From Halanaerobiaceae bacterium (GTDB lineage Bacteria; Bacillota_F; Halanaerobiia; Halanaerobiales; CSSED10-376): DNA of 5,973 nt. Below the pieces are notes generated by a model, which had not been told where the DNA came from, made no database searches, and saw only the letters and a list, made by a program, of their open reading frames with translations. Where the stretch lies: positions 1 through 5,973 of the forward strand of contig PWOK01000142.1 in assembly GCA_003557445.1 (NCBI GenBank). Direction: 5' to 3'. The translations under genes and the position numbers were made by a program. Below are positions 1 through 5,973 of this stretch, piece after piece (positions within the stretch are counted from its first letter, which is position 1; each line of letters opens with the position of its first letter).

Positions 1-1281
1 AATCAGGCCCGCCTGGAACTGGCAGGACAGGGTTTACCGGATCATGGTGTTGTTGGTTTTGAAATATTTGATGAAACAAGTTTTGGTACCACAGAATTTG
101 AAAGAGAAGTTAATTTAAGACGTGCCCTGTCTGGAGAATTAAGCAGGGTTATTCAGAGTATTAATTCTATAGATCAGGCCAGGGTTCAGATAACTCCTCC
201 TGATGATGATTTGTTTAGTGTTAGAGATAGGCCTGCTAAAGCTTCTGTTCTGGTAGCACCTGCTTCAGGCAGGACTATTAGTGAATCACAGGTTAATGCT
301 ATAAAAAATCTTGTGGCCAGTGGTGTTCAGGGGCTTGAACCGGATAATGTTACTATTGTGGATACATCAGGAAAATTATTAACTGCAAATAAAGGAAATG
401 ATTTAAATTCTTTTGCTGATTACATAGATAATTTTGATTTTCAAAGACAGTTTGAACAGGGATTAAAATTTGATTTAGAGAGAATGTTAACCAGGGTACT
501 GGGACCTGATAATTTTGCTGTACAGGTCAATGCCTTACTCAATTTCGACAAAAAAGAAATGGAGAGTATCACTTTCTCACCGGTGGTTGATGATCAGGGT
601 ATACCCAGAAGTGAAGAAGAAAGAATGGAAACCTATGAAGGAACCAGTGGTACAGAAGGTGGAGTACCAGGAACTACTTCAAATATTCCTCAATATCAGG
701 CTGAAGAGGATGAAACTGATTTTTTTTCCTATAGATCATCTGATACCATTACCAATTATGAAATAAATGAAAGAATAGACAGACATGCTTATGCACCGGG
801 CACAGTAGAAAAAATATCAGTTGCAGTAATGGTTGATAGTAATCTGGGTGCTAATGTATTGGAAGCAGTTGAACAATCAGTTCAGGCTGCAATTGGCTAT
901 GATCAGGAGAGGAATGATGTAGTATCTGTGACTCAGGTTGAATTTGATGATAGCCTTGAACGGGAAATGGCCAGAATAAGGGAGGCAGAAGAGTCAGCTG
1001 CAAGAAGGCAAATGTATCTTTATGCGGGTTTAACAGTTATCATATTATTAATATTATTTATAGCTATATTAAAATTAAAACCTGATCAACAATCTCAGCC
1101 AGAACATCTTGATGTTACAGTAAAAGATGAGATTAAAGAGGCTCAGGAAGAGATGGCTACAACAGAATTAACCGATGAAGAGAAAAAACGTAAAAAGATG
1201 AAAGAACAACTGGAAGAACTTGTATATGAAAAACCGGAAGATGTTGCTGAATTATTAAAAAGCTGGTTAATACAGGATTAA
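1..1281 (+). CDS. fliF: Flagellar MS-ring protein FliF, 5'-truncated (C-terminal ~426 residues)
   Basis: FliF forms the MS ring in the inner membrane, the base on which the flagellar rotor, export gate and rod assemble. The frame is open from base 1, so the N-terminal membrane segment and first ring-building domain (roughly 90-110 residues, judged from the family's usual ~520-550) lie outside the window. Window residues 1-90 match the YscJ/FliF ring-building domain (GFEIFD, EREVNLRRALSGEL, ARVQITPP). Residues ~210-270 hold the beta-collar insert with the GVPGTTSNIP signature (221-230) seen in Gram-positive FliF. A hydrophobic helix at 338-360 (bases 1012-1077) is the C-terminal transmembrane segment. 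The cytoplasmic tail ends in PEDVAELLKSWLIQD, the FliG-binding motif. A TTG at 211 is only an internal codon, not the start. The stop is TAA, and fliG begins 13 nt downstream. Confidence 0.97.
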   Translation, partial: NQARLELAGQGLPDHGVVGFEIFDETSFGTTEFEREVNLRRALSGELSRVIQSINSIDQARVQITPPDDDLFSVRDRPAKASVLVAPASGRTISESQVNAIKNLVASGVQGLEPDNVTIVDTSGKLLTANKGNDLNSFADYIDNFDFQRQFEQGLKFDLERMLTRVLGPDNFAVQVNALLNFDKKEMESITFSPVVDDQGIPRSEEERMETYEGTSGTEGGVPGTTSNIPQYQAEEDETDFFSYRSSDTITNYEINERIDRHAYAPGTVEKISVAVMVDSNLGANVLEAVEQSVQAAIGYDQERNDVVSVTQVEFDDSLEREMARIREAEESAARRQMYLYAGLTVIILLILFIAILKLKPDQQSQPEHLDVTVKDEIKEAQEEMATTELTDEEKKRKKMKEQLEELVYEKPEDVAELLKSWLIQD

Positions 1282-1282
1282 T

Positions 1283-1289
1283 GGAGGTG
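1283..1289 (+). promoter_or_regulatory. Ribosome binding site of fliG
   Basis: GGAGGTG lies 7 nt (measured from the GGAGG core) before the ATG at 1295 and starts 2 nt after the fliF stop. It fixes the fliG start and suits reinitiation after fliF. Confidence 0.85.
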
Positions 1290-1294
1290 TAAGA

Positions 1295-2302
1295 ATGCCC
1301 CAGCGTGAGTTAACAGGAAAAGAAAAAGCCGCAATTTTATTGGTATCTCTGGGACCAGATATTTCTGCCCAAATTTTTAAGCATTTATCTGATGATTATA
1401 TTGAAGAGTTAACCCTGGAAATTGCCAATATGCAAAATGTAGAAAAAGATATTAAAGATAAAGTTCTGGAGGAGTTTCACCATTTAATCAGAGCCAGTGA
1501 TTACATAGATAGTGGGGGTATTCAGTATGCCAGGGAAATACTGGAAAAAGCACTTGGAAAAGAGAGGGCTCATGATATTCTGGAGCGTTTAACAGCTACT
1601 TTACAGGTCAGGCCTTTTGATGCTTTAAGAAAAACAGACCCTTCTCAATTATTGAATTTCTTACAGGGAGAACACCCCCAGACAATTGCTCTTATACTGG
1701 CCTATTTACGTCCACAACAGGCTTCTCAGGTGTTATCTGCTTTACCACAGTCAATTCAGGCAGAAGTAGCCCGCAGGGTTGCAGAAATGGATAGAACATC
1801 ACCTGACATTATTAAAGATGTTGAAAACATAATTGAACAAAAATTATCATCTATAGTTACCAATGAATATGCCAGTGCAGGAGGAATTGATTCTATAGTA
1901 GAAATATTAAATCAGGCCGATAGGGGTACAGAAAAAAATATACTTGAAAAACTTGATGAAGAAGATTCTGAGCTTGCTGAAGATATAAGGCAGAGACTGT
2001 TTGTGTTTGAAGATATTGTAATACTTAGTGATAGAGCTATACAGCTTGTTTTAAGACAAATTGAAACCCATGATGTTGCTCTGGCCTTAAAAACTGCCAG
2101 TGAAGATGTTGAACAAAAAATATATAATAACATGTCAGAAAGGGCTTCCAAGATGTTAAAAGAAGATATGGAATATATGGGCCCTGTAAGGCTTAGAGAG
2201 GTTGAAGATGCCCAGCAGCGTATAGTAAATGTAATAAGAGAATTAGAAGAATCCGGTGAAATTGTAATTGCCCGGGGTGGGGAGGATGAAGTAGTTGTCT
2301 AA
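1295..2302 (+). CDS. fliG: Flagellar motor switch protein FliG
   Basis: FliG is the rotor protein that binds the FliF tail through its N-domain, contacts FliM through its middle domain and interacts with the MotA stator through its C-domain to produce torque. The 335-residue length is normal for the family. Visible landmarks are the N-terminal segment LTGKEKAAILLVSLG, the middle-domain EHPQ motif at residues 126-129 within LLNFLQGEHPQTIALILAYL, and the C-domain torque helix around 246-257 (DRAIQLVLRQIE). These are followed by a MSERASKMLKEDMEYMGPVR-type armadillo segment and the family ending GEIVIARGGEDE. The first acidic residue of the usual Asp-Asp-Arg at the torque helix is Ser here (S245-D246-R247). 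The start is the ATG with a strong SD. The last 8 bases overlap fliH. Confidence 0.98.
   Translation: MPQRELTGKEKAAILLVSLGPDISAQIFKHLSDDYIEELTLEIANMQNVEKDIKDKVLEEFHHLIRASDYIDSGGIQYAREILEKALGKERAHDILERLTATLQVRPFDALRKTDPSQLLNFLQGEHPQTIALILAYLRPQQASQVLSALPQSIQAEVARRVAEMDRTSPDIIKDVENIIEQKLSSIVTNEYASAGGIDSIVEILNQADRGTEKNILEKLDEEDSELAEDIRQRLFVFEDIVILSDRAIQLVLRQIETHDVALALKTASEDVEQKIYNNMSERASKMLKEDMEYMGPVRLREVEDAQQRIVNVIRELEESGEIVIARGGEDEVVV
2281..2285 (+). promoter_or_regulatory. Ribosome binding site supporting the TTG start of fliH
   Basis: A GGAGG core within the end of fliG lies 9 nt before TTG 2295. It abuts an in-frame ATG at 2286 directly (zero spacing), and that ATG is followed by AAG and TAG, so only the TTG can start a full-length FliH. 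Confidence 0.75.
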
Positions 2303-3059
2303 AATAATTAAAGAAATTAAATTAAATGGTGAATATAAAGTGGATTATAAAGAAGAAAAGGCAGCTGAAATATACCATAATTCTTCATCTGATTCAATTT
2401 TAAATCTAAATAATATAAACCACTTAAAAGAAAAAGAAAATAATCTGAGAAAAAGAATTGAAAATAAAAGAAAAAAAGCTGACCGGATATTAAAAGAAGC
2501 AGAAAACAAAGCAGAACAGATGATTTTAGATGCAGAGAACAAAGTAGAAAGTATTAAAGAAGAGGCCTATGCAAATGGTTTTGAAAAAGGAAAAGAAGAA
2601 GGATATCAAAAAGGGCTGCAAAAACTGGAAAAAAGTATTTCATCTCTGAAAAAAGCAATAAAAAAAATCAGGGAAGAAAAAGATAAAGAAGATCAGCAAT
2701 TAACGCGAAAAATCATTGATCTGGCAGTAAATATCGCCAGCAAAATTGTAAACTACAAATTAGAGGTTAAACCAGAATTAATTAATAATATTGTTTATGA
2801 TATGGTTAAAAATATGGATGATAATTTTGACACAATAAAAATAAAAATAAACCCAGAATCAGTTGATGAGATTTATGAATCAGAAATTGAAAATTATCTG
2901 TCCAACCAGGATGTGGAAATAATTGCTGAGAAATCTTTACAAAAAGGAGATTGTCTTGTCGAAACTAAATTTGGAGGAAAAGATGGAATACTGGAGAACA
3001 AACTTGAATTATTACAAAAAGAATTATATAAAGAAGCAGGTTATCATAATGATCAATAA
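2295..3059 (+). CDS. fliH: Flagellar export ATPase stator/regulator FliH (TTG start)
   Basis: FliH binds FliI, restrains its ATPase activity and docks the ATPase complex at the cytoplasmic side of the export gate and C-ring. It resembles fused b and delta stalk subunits of F-type ATPases. The 254-residue product starts MSKIIK, a common FliH beginning in Gram-positives. Residues ~40-135 are a long Lys/Glu-rich coiled coil containing a run of GxxxG steps (G95, G99, G103, G107), a FliH hallmark. The C-domain carries DLAVNIASKIVNYKL (142-156), INPESVDEI and GDCLVETKFGGKDGILENKL (218-237), the conserved FliI-binding region. TTG is preferred because the SD spacing is right, an in-frame TAG lies immediately before it, and the next methionine (residue 76) would remove much of the coiled coil. 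It overlaps fliG by 8 nt and fliI by 11 nt, pointing to translational coupling. Confidence 0.93.
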   Translation: MSKIIKEIKLNGEYKVDYKEEKAAEIYHNSSSDSILNLNNINHLKEKENNLRKRIENKRKKADRILKEAENKAEQMILDAENKVESIKEEAYANGFEKGKEEGYQKGLQKLEKSISSLKKAIKKIREEKDKEDQQLTRKIIDLAVNIASKIVNYKLEVKPELINNIVYDMVKNMDDNFDTIKIKINPESVDEIYESEIENYLSNQDVEIIAEKSLQKGDCLVETKFGGKDGILENKLELLQKELYKEAGYHNDQ

Positions 3060-4356
3060 ATTACAAAAACTGGGAAAAAGCATCGAAAAAACATCTTTAA
3101 TCAGAAATTATGGTTACATAACCAGAGTTGTAGGTCTGATTATAGAATCAGAAGGTCCTCAGGTTAGTATAGGAGAAATGTGTTTGATCGAAAATCATAC
3201 CAGAAAAGTTAAAGCTGAAGTGATTGGATTTGATAAGAACAGAGTTTTATTGATGCCTATTGGAGATATGAAAGGTATTAATCCCGGAGCCAGAGTGGTG
3301 GCCACCGGAAAAAAACTGACAATTCGTGTGGGAAAAGAACTTATGGGACATGTATTAAATGGACTGGGAGAACCATTGAACAAAGAAAATATTGTTCTGT
3401 CAGAATTCAAAGAAGTATCTGTTATAAAGAAGCCTCCAGAGGCAATGAAAAGACAACGAATCAGTGAAACATTAAGTCTGGGAATTAGAAGTATTGATGG
3501 ATTATTAACCTGTGGTCGGGGGCAGAGAATTGGAATTTTTTCAGGAAGTGGTGTCGGTAAAAGTACATTAATGGGAATGGTTGCCCGCAATACAGAAGCT
3601 GATATTAATGTGATAGGCCTTGTTGGTGAAAGGGGTCGTGAAGTAAGGGATTTTATAGAAAGAGATTTAGGAAAAGAAGGTCTGGAGAGATCGATAGTTG
3701 TTGTTGCCACTTCAGATAAACCTGCTCTGGTTCGTTTTAAAGCAGCTCAAGTTACCACAGCTATTGCCGAATATTTTAGAGATCAGGGTAAAGATGTATT
3801 ATTAATGATGGATTCCTTAACAAGAGTTGCTATGGCTCTCAGGGAAGTTGGTCTTGCAGCAGGAGAACCACCTGCTACCAGGGGATATCCACCATCTGTG
3901 TTTGCTGAACTTCCTAAATTACTGGAAAGAACAGGAGCCAATGATAGAGGAACTATTACTGCCCTTTATAGTGTTTTAGTCGAAGGTGATGATTTTAATG
4001 AACCCGTTTCTGATACAGTTCGCGGAATCTTAGATGGTCATATTGCACTTTCAAGGGATCTGGCCTCCCGTAATCACTATCCGGCAGTAGATATTCTGGA
4101 TAGTGTAAGCAGAGTAATGCCGGATATCATCAATGAAGAACATCAGCAGGCTGCAGGAGAAATCAGGAAAATGGTAGCCAATTACAGGGACTCAGAAGAT
4201 TTGATTAATATTGGAGCATATGAACCAGGTAGTAATCCTGAAGTTGATAAAGCAATTGCAAAAATAGATAAAATAAATAAATTTTTACAGCAGGATACAA
4301 ATGAAAAAGCAGATTTTAAGGAAACCATAAATGAGTTAAAACAAATTATTGAATAA
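3049..4356 (+). CDS. fliI: Flagellum-specific export ATPase FliI
   Basis: FliI is the hexameric ATPase of the flagellar type III secretion system. It works with FliH and FliJ on the cytoplasmic side to unfold or hand substrates to the export gate. The 435-residue product has the F1-beta-like fold. It shows Walker A GSGVGKST at 166-173 (K171), the catalytic glutamate E194 in GERGREVRDF, and Walker B LLMMD ending at D255. It also has the type III/F1 signature PPATRGYPPSVFAELP (274-289) and a VSR arginine at R355, likely the inter-subunit arginine finger. The frame stays open upstream to a TTG at 2923, but those extra residues read fliH out of frame and are not FliI-like. ATG 3049 gives a normal N-terminus. 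The RBS is weak (AGGT, 3038-3041), so translation probably depends on coupling to fliH, with an 11-nt overlap. Confidence 0.98.
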   Translation: MINKLQKLGKSIEKTSLIRNYGYITRVVGLIIESEGPQVSIGEMCLIENHTRKVKAEVIGFDKNRVLLMPIGDMKGINPGARVVATGKKLTIRVGKELMGHVLNGLGEPLNKENIVLSEFKEVSVIKKPPEAMKRQRISETLSLGIRSIDGLLTCGRGQRIGIFSGSGVGKSTLMGMVARNTEADINVIGLVGERGREVRDFIERDLGKEGLERSIVVVATSDKPALVRFKAAQVTTAIAEYFRDQGKDVLLMMDSLTRVAMALREVGLAAGEPPATRGYPPSVFAELPKLLERTGANDRGTITALYSVLVEGDDFNEPVSDTVRGILDGHIALSRDLASRNHYPAVDILDSVSRVMPDIINEEHQQAAGEIRKMVANYRDSEDLINIGAYEPGSNPEVDKAIAKIDKINKFLQQDTNEKADFKETINELKQIIE

Positions 4357-4373
4357 AAAACAGGGGGATAAAA

Positions 4374-4814
4374 ATGTCTGAATATGACTTTAAACTTGAA
4401 AAAGTTCTTAAAGTTAGACTAATTAAAGAAGAGATAGCCTATAACAGGCTGATTAAAGAAAGAAATAAAAGAAAAAAAATTAATAGAAAATTAAAAGATA
4501 AAAATGATCAACAAAAACAACTTTATGAATATTTGAGAAAAGAAGATATTTTTTCTCCGGGAGAAGCTATACTGGCCCACCAGTATTTACATAACAACAG
4601 GAAAACGATTGAAACCATAAAAGAAGAACTACAGCAGAAAAGAAAAAAAGAAGAACAATACAGACAGGAATTAATCGAGAAAAAAAAGAAAAGAGAGGTT
4701 CTTGAAAAATTAAAAGAAAAAAAGCTAGAGGAATTTCATAAAGAATATATATATAATGAACAAAAAGAAATTGATGAAATAGCAGGTTCCTATTATTCAG
4801 GAGGATTAGCATGA
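4374..4814 (+). CDS. fliJ: Flagellar export protein FliJ
   Basis: FliJ is the small coiled-coil protein that fits into the FliI hexamer like the F1 gamma subunit, contacts the FlhA gate and helps recycle export chaperones. The 146-residue product is almost entirely helical, very rich in Lys, Glu and Gln, and lacks membrane segments. The N-terminus YDFKLEKVLKVRLIKEE matches the FliJ pattern (Phe, then Lys-Val-Leu, then Arg), and the C-terminal EIDEIA resembles the usual end of the family. Sequence conservation in FliJ is low, so the call rests on this pattern plus its position directly after fliI. A GGGGG tract at 4363-4367 serves as the SD for the ATG. Its TGA stop overlaps the next start as ATGA. 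Its codons are more A-rich than those of fliG or fliI because of the lysine content. Confidence 0.92.
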   Translation: MSEYDFKLEKVLKVRLIKEEIAYNRLIKERNKRKKINRKLKDKNDQQKQLYEYLRKEDIFSPGEAILAHQYLHNNRKTIETIKEELQQKRKKEEQYRQELIEKKKKREVLEKLKEKKLEEFHKEYIYNEQKEIDEIAGSYYSGGLA

Positions 4815-5350
4815 AAAAGCTGATATTAATATTGATTATATTATCTATATTATCCGGAATTATAATATTTACTCTTAACTTTTTTGATATTATATCAGTC
4901 AGAGCCTGGGGAGAAAAAGCTATTCTTAATACTCCCTTTTTAGAGGAATATGTGGCTACAAATCAGGAATTGCAGGAACTGGATTCTGAATATCAACAAT
5001 TATCTTTTACAATAACTGATATAAATGATTTGAATAATATGCTGGAAGAAGAAATTACTATATTGCAAACCAGACTGGAAGCAAAAGAAGAACAAATAAG
5101 AGTTTTAAAACAGGATCTACAGATACTGGAAGATGAAGAAAGAACCAGGGCAGAAAGAAAGGAAAAATTGATTAGTATCTATTCAGAAATGGCTCCTTTT
5201 GAAGCTGCACCAATAATAGAAAATATGGATCGAGAACTGGCTTTACTTATATTAAGAAATTTAAGAAATGATAATACAGCAGCTATTTTAACCAATCTTG
5301 ATCCCCAAACAGCTGCTCAGTTATCAAAGGAACTGGAATTAGCAGATTAA
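4811..5350 (+). CDS. ylxF: YlxF/MotE-like membrane-anchored coiled-coil protein with MgtE-N-type C-terminal domain
   Basis: This 179-residue protein has an N-terminal hydrophobic helix (about residues 3-24, uncleaved anchor likely), a coiled coil at ~52-118 and a C-terminal helical domain at ~120-178. The C-terminal domain repeats a pattern of the kind M-x-P-x-x-AA-x-I-(I/L): SEMAPFEAAPIIENM, then AAILTNLDPQTAAQL. This is the MgtE intracellular N-domain-like module found in MotE/FlbB/YlxF proteins. In Bacillus-type operons ylxF sits exactly here, between fliJ and fliK. In other bacteria relatives act as chaperones or collar/stator-assembly factors (MotE, Borrelia FlbB), but the precise role in Firmicutes is not settled, so function here is inference. 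The start is fixed by AGGAGG at 4799-4804, 6 nt ahead of the ATG, and by the 4-nt ATGA overlap with fliJ. Confidence 0.88.
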   Translation: MKKLILILIILSILSGIIIFTLNFFDIISVRAWGEKAILNTPFLEEYVATNQELQELDSEYQQLSFTITDINDLNNMLEEEITILQTRLEAKEEQIRVLKQDLQILEDEERTRAERKEKLISIYSEMAPFEAAPIIENMDRELALLILRNLRNDNTAAILTNLDPQTAAQLSKELELAD

Positions 5351-5404
5351 AACCAGAAAGGATAACAAAAAAAGTCCTTTTTGTTTTTAATAAAAAATTA
5401 ATTG
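5351..5404 (+). other. Intergenic leader between ylxF and fliK
   Basis: This is the only sizeable non-coding gap in the window. It is A/T-rich and contains a terminator-like hairpin and a TCCTTT hexamer. That hexamer is complementary both to AAAGGA at 5357-5362 and to the same hexamer at the start of the fliK SD (5405-5410). All other junctions overlap or are 17 nt or shorter, so this gap is a natural place for operon-internal control. Confidence 0.6.
5354..5388 (+). terminator. Possible weak intrinsic terminator or attenuator upstream of fliK
   Basis: The left arm 5354-5362 (CAGAAAGGA) can pair with the right arm 5375-5383 (TCCTTTTTG), giving 9 bp including one G-U, around a 12-nt A-rich loop. 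Five T residues follow directly (5384-5388). The stem is short and AU-rich, so at best it gives partial termination or RNA stabilisation inside the operon. An alternative 8-bp hairpin (AACAAAAA 5364-5371 with TTTTTGTT 5378-5385, loop AAGTCC) competes for the same bases. No experimental evidence is available. Confidence 0.35.
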
Positions 5405-5415
5405 AAAGGAGGTGA
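5405..5415 (+). promoter_or_regulatory. Extended consensus ribosome binding site of fliK
   Basis: AAAGGAGGTGA is a perfect 11-nt match to the anti-SD at the end of Firmicute 16S rRNA. The GGAGG core (5408-5412) is 8 nt from the in-frame ATT at 5421, 3 nt from an out-of-frame ATG at 5416 and 12 nt from an out-of-frame ATG at 5425. Its position argues for a start at 5421. Confidence 0.8.
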
Positions 5416-5420
5416 ATGAG

Positions 5421-5973
5421 ATTAATGTATTATTTCAGTTAGTACAGGCCTCAGCGGGTACAGATAAAAACCCTTATTTATCACAAAAAGAGGATGTTGA
5501 TCTGGTTGACAAATTCAAAAATCTGCTTTTGGATTCAGTAAAAACAAAAAACAACATATCTCAGGATAATAAAGCGGTTGAAAAACAACTAATTAAATTA
5601 ATTGAAATTGCAGAAGATGAAGAGCTGGTTGATGAGATTAATTTGCTATTAAAAGAGATTAATTATTTACTGGAAAACACAAAAGAAAACACAGATATAG
5701 AAAAAAAAGAAATAGAGATTAAATTAAACACAACAGCAGATAATTTAGAAAAACTTAAAAGGAATATAGAAAAAATATCAAATTATATCAGAGACAACCA
5801 ATTATCAACCGAAAAAACAAAAAAAGCAGGTTATATATTACAGGAAAAAACAGATTTAGAAGAGAAAACAATAAACAATAATATCTTAAATATTAAACTC
5901 GATAAACCTACAGAAGAAAAACCAAAAGACAGAAAAGACCAGATGGCTAAAATTAACCGTAATGAGAATATAA
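5421..5973 (+). CDS. fliK: Probable flagellar hook-length control protein FliK, N-terminal part (3'-truncated; non-ATG start)
   Basis: The frame is open from just after a TGA at 5403-5405 to the window end, about 184 codons without a stop. No in-frame ATG occurs until 5943. The best start by SD spacing is ATT 5421, giving MNVLFQLVQASAGTDKN. GTG 5412 is the nearest conventional codon but lies inside the SD. ATGs at 5416 and 5425 are out of frame and stop at TAG 5440. The product is hydrophilic and rich in Lys, Glu, Asn and Ile, with heptad-like stretches and no membrane segment. FliK is exported through the flagellar type III system to measure hook length and switch export specificity. Its N-terminal half is poorly conserved, so the identity rests mainly on position after fliJ-ylxF. 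The conserved C-terminal switch domain would be beyond the window. Confidence 0.72.
   Translation, partial: MNVLFQLVQASAGTDKNPYLSQKEDVDLVDKFKNLLLDSVKTKNNISQDNKAVEKQLIKLIEIAEDEELVDEINLLLKEINYLLENTKENTDIEKKEIEIKLNTTADNLEKLKRNIEKISNYIRDNQLSTEKTKKAGYILQEKTDLEEKTINNNILNIKLDKPTEEKPKDRKDQMAKINRNENI

Noticed and set aside
515..766. Second + strand frame inside fliF
   Set aside because: It overlaps the conserved FliF beta-collar coding sequence and has no RBS or recognisable domain.
1912..2151. Antisense open frame opposite fliG
   Set aside because: The Ser-rich, low-complexity translation is the mirror of Glu/Asp-rich fliG codons; it has no independent support.
2345..2542. Antisense frame opposite fliH
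   Set aside because: The Phe/Ser-rich mirror of Lys/Glu codons has no SD or homology signal.
2923..3048. Upstream extension of the fliI frame to TTG 2923
   Set aside because: It lies wholly inside the well-supported fliH coding region in another frame, encodes non-FliI-like residues, and ATG 3049 gives a normal FliI N-terminus.
3195..3710. 171-codon antisense open frame
   Set aside because: It is antisense to the conserved FliI catalytic core, has low-complexity Ser/Pro/Leu/Ile composition and no RBS; it is a shadow of fliI codon usage.
4567..4812. Antisense hydrophobic open frame opposite fliJ
   Set aside because: The apparent membrane character is only the complement of Lys/Glu codons in fliJ.
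5506..5540. TTGACA resembling a -35 promoter box inside fliK
   Set aside because: There is no acceptable -10 box 16-18 nt downstream, and the hexamer encodes part of VDK in the fliK frame.
5700..5709. Run of eight A residues as a possible frameshift/slippage site in fliK
   Set aside because: It codes for Glu-Lys-Lys in an open frame, such runs are common in this A-rich DNA, and no downstream structure or alternative frame supports slippage.

Overview
The window is a contiguous piece of a flagellar basal-body and export-apparatus operon, all on the + strand. The order is fliF (5'-truncated), fliG, fliH, fliI, fliJ, a ylxF/MotE-type gene and the start of fliK (cut by the window end). This is the classic fliF-G-H-I-J-(ylxF)-K order of the Bacillus/Clostridium-type fla/che operon. 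The DNA is AT-rich, arginine is mostly AGA/AGG, lysine is mostly AAA, and the Shine-Dalgarno (SD) sequences are strong AGGAGG/AAAGGAGGTGA types. I infer a low-GC, Firmicute-type motile bacterium, possibly of a halophilic anaerobic lineage such as Halanaerobiales. That finer placement is only an impression from protein style and is not proven by the sequence.

Layout: the C-terminal ~426 residues of the MS-ring protein FliF (1-1281), then rotor/switch protein FliG (1295-2302). FliH (2295-3059, TTG start), FliI (3049-4356) and FliJ (4374-4814) form the ATPase module of the flagellar type III export gate. A membrane-anchored coiled-coil protein with a MgtE-N-like C-terminal domain follows (4811-5350), then the N-terminal part of the hook-length protein FliK (about 5421 to the window end). 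Gene junctions are very tight: 13 nt, -8 nt, -11 nt, 17 nt, -4 nt (ATGA) and then about 70 nt. This indicates one transcript with translational coupling. No promoter is visible inside the window.

How they work together: FliF builds the inner-membrane MS ring, and its C-terminal tail carries FliG, the torque-bearing rotor subunit. FliH (stator/regulator), FliI (hexameric F1-beta-like ATPase) and FliJ (central stalk) energise and feed the export gate. FliK is exported to measure the hook. The YlxF/MotE-like protein probably assists motor or export assembly.

The only non-coding stretch of note is 5351-5420, and it is the most interesting part. It holds a hairpin plus T-run, a perfect extended SD and competing complementary hexamers. 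The fliK reading frame there has no ATG; its best-positioned start is ATT, or GTG embedded in the SD. Apart from this possible control of fliK, I see an ordinary flagellar operon and no undescribed system.
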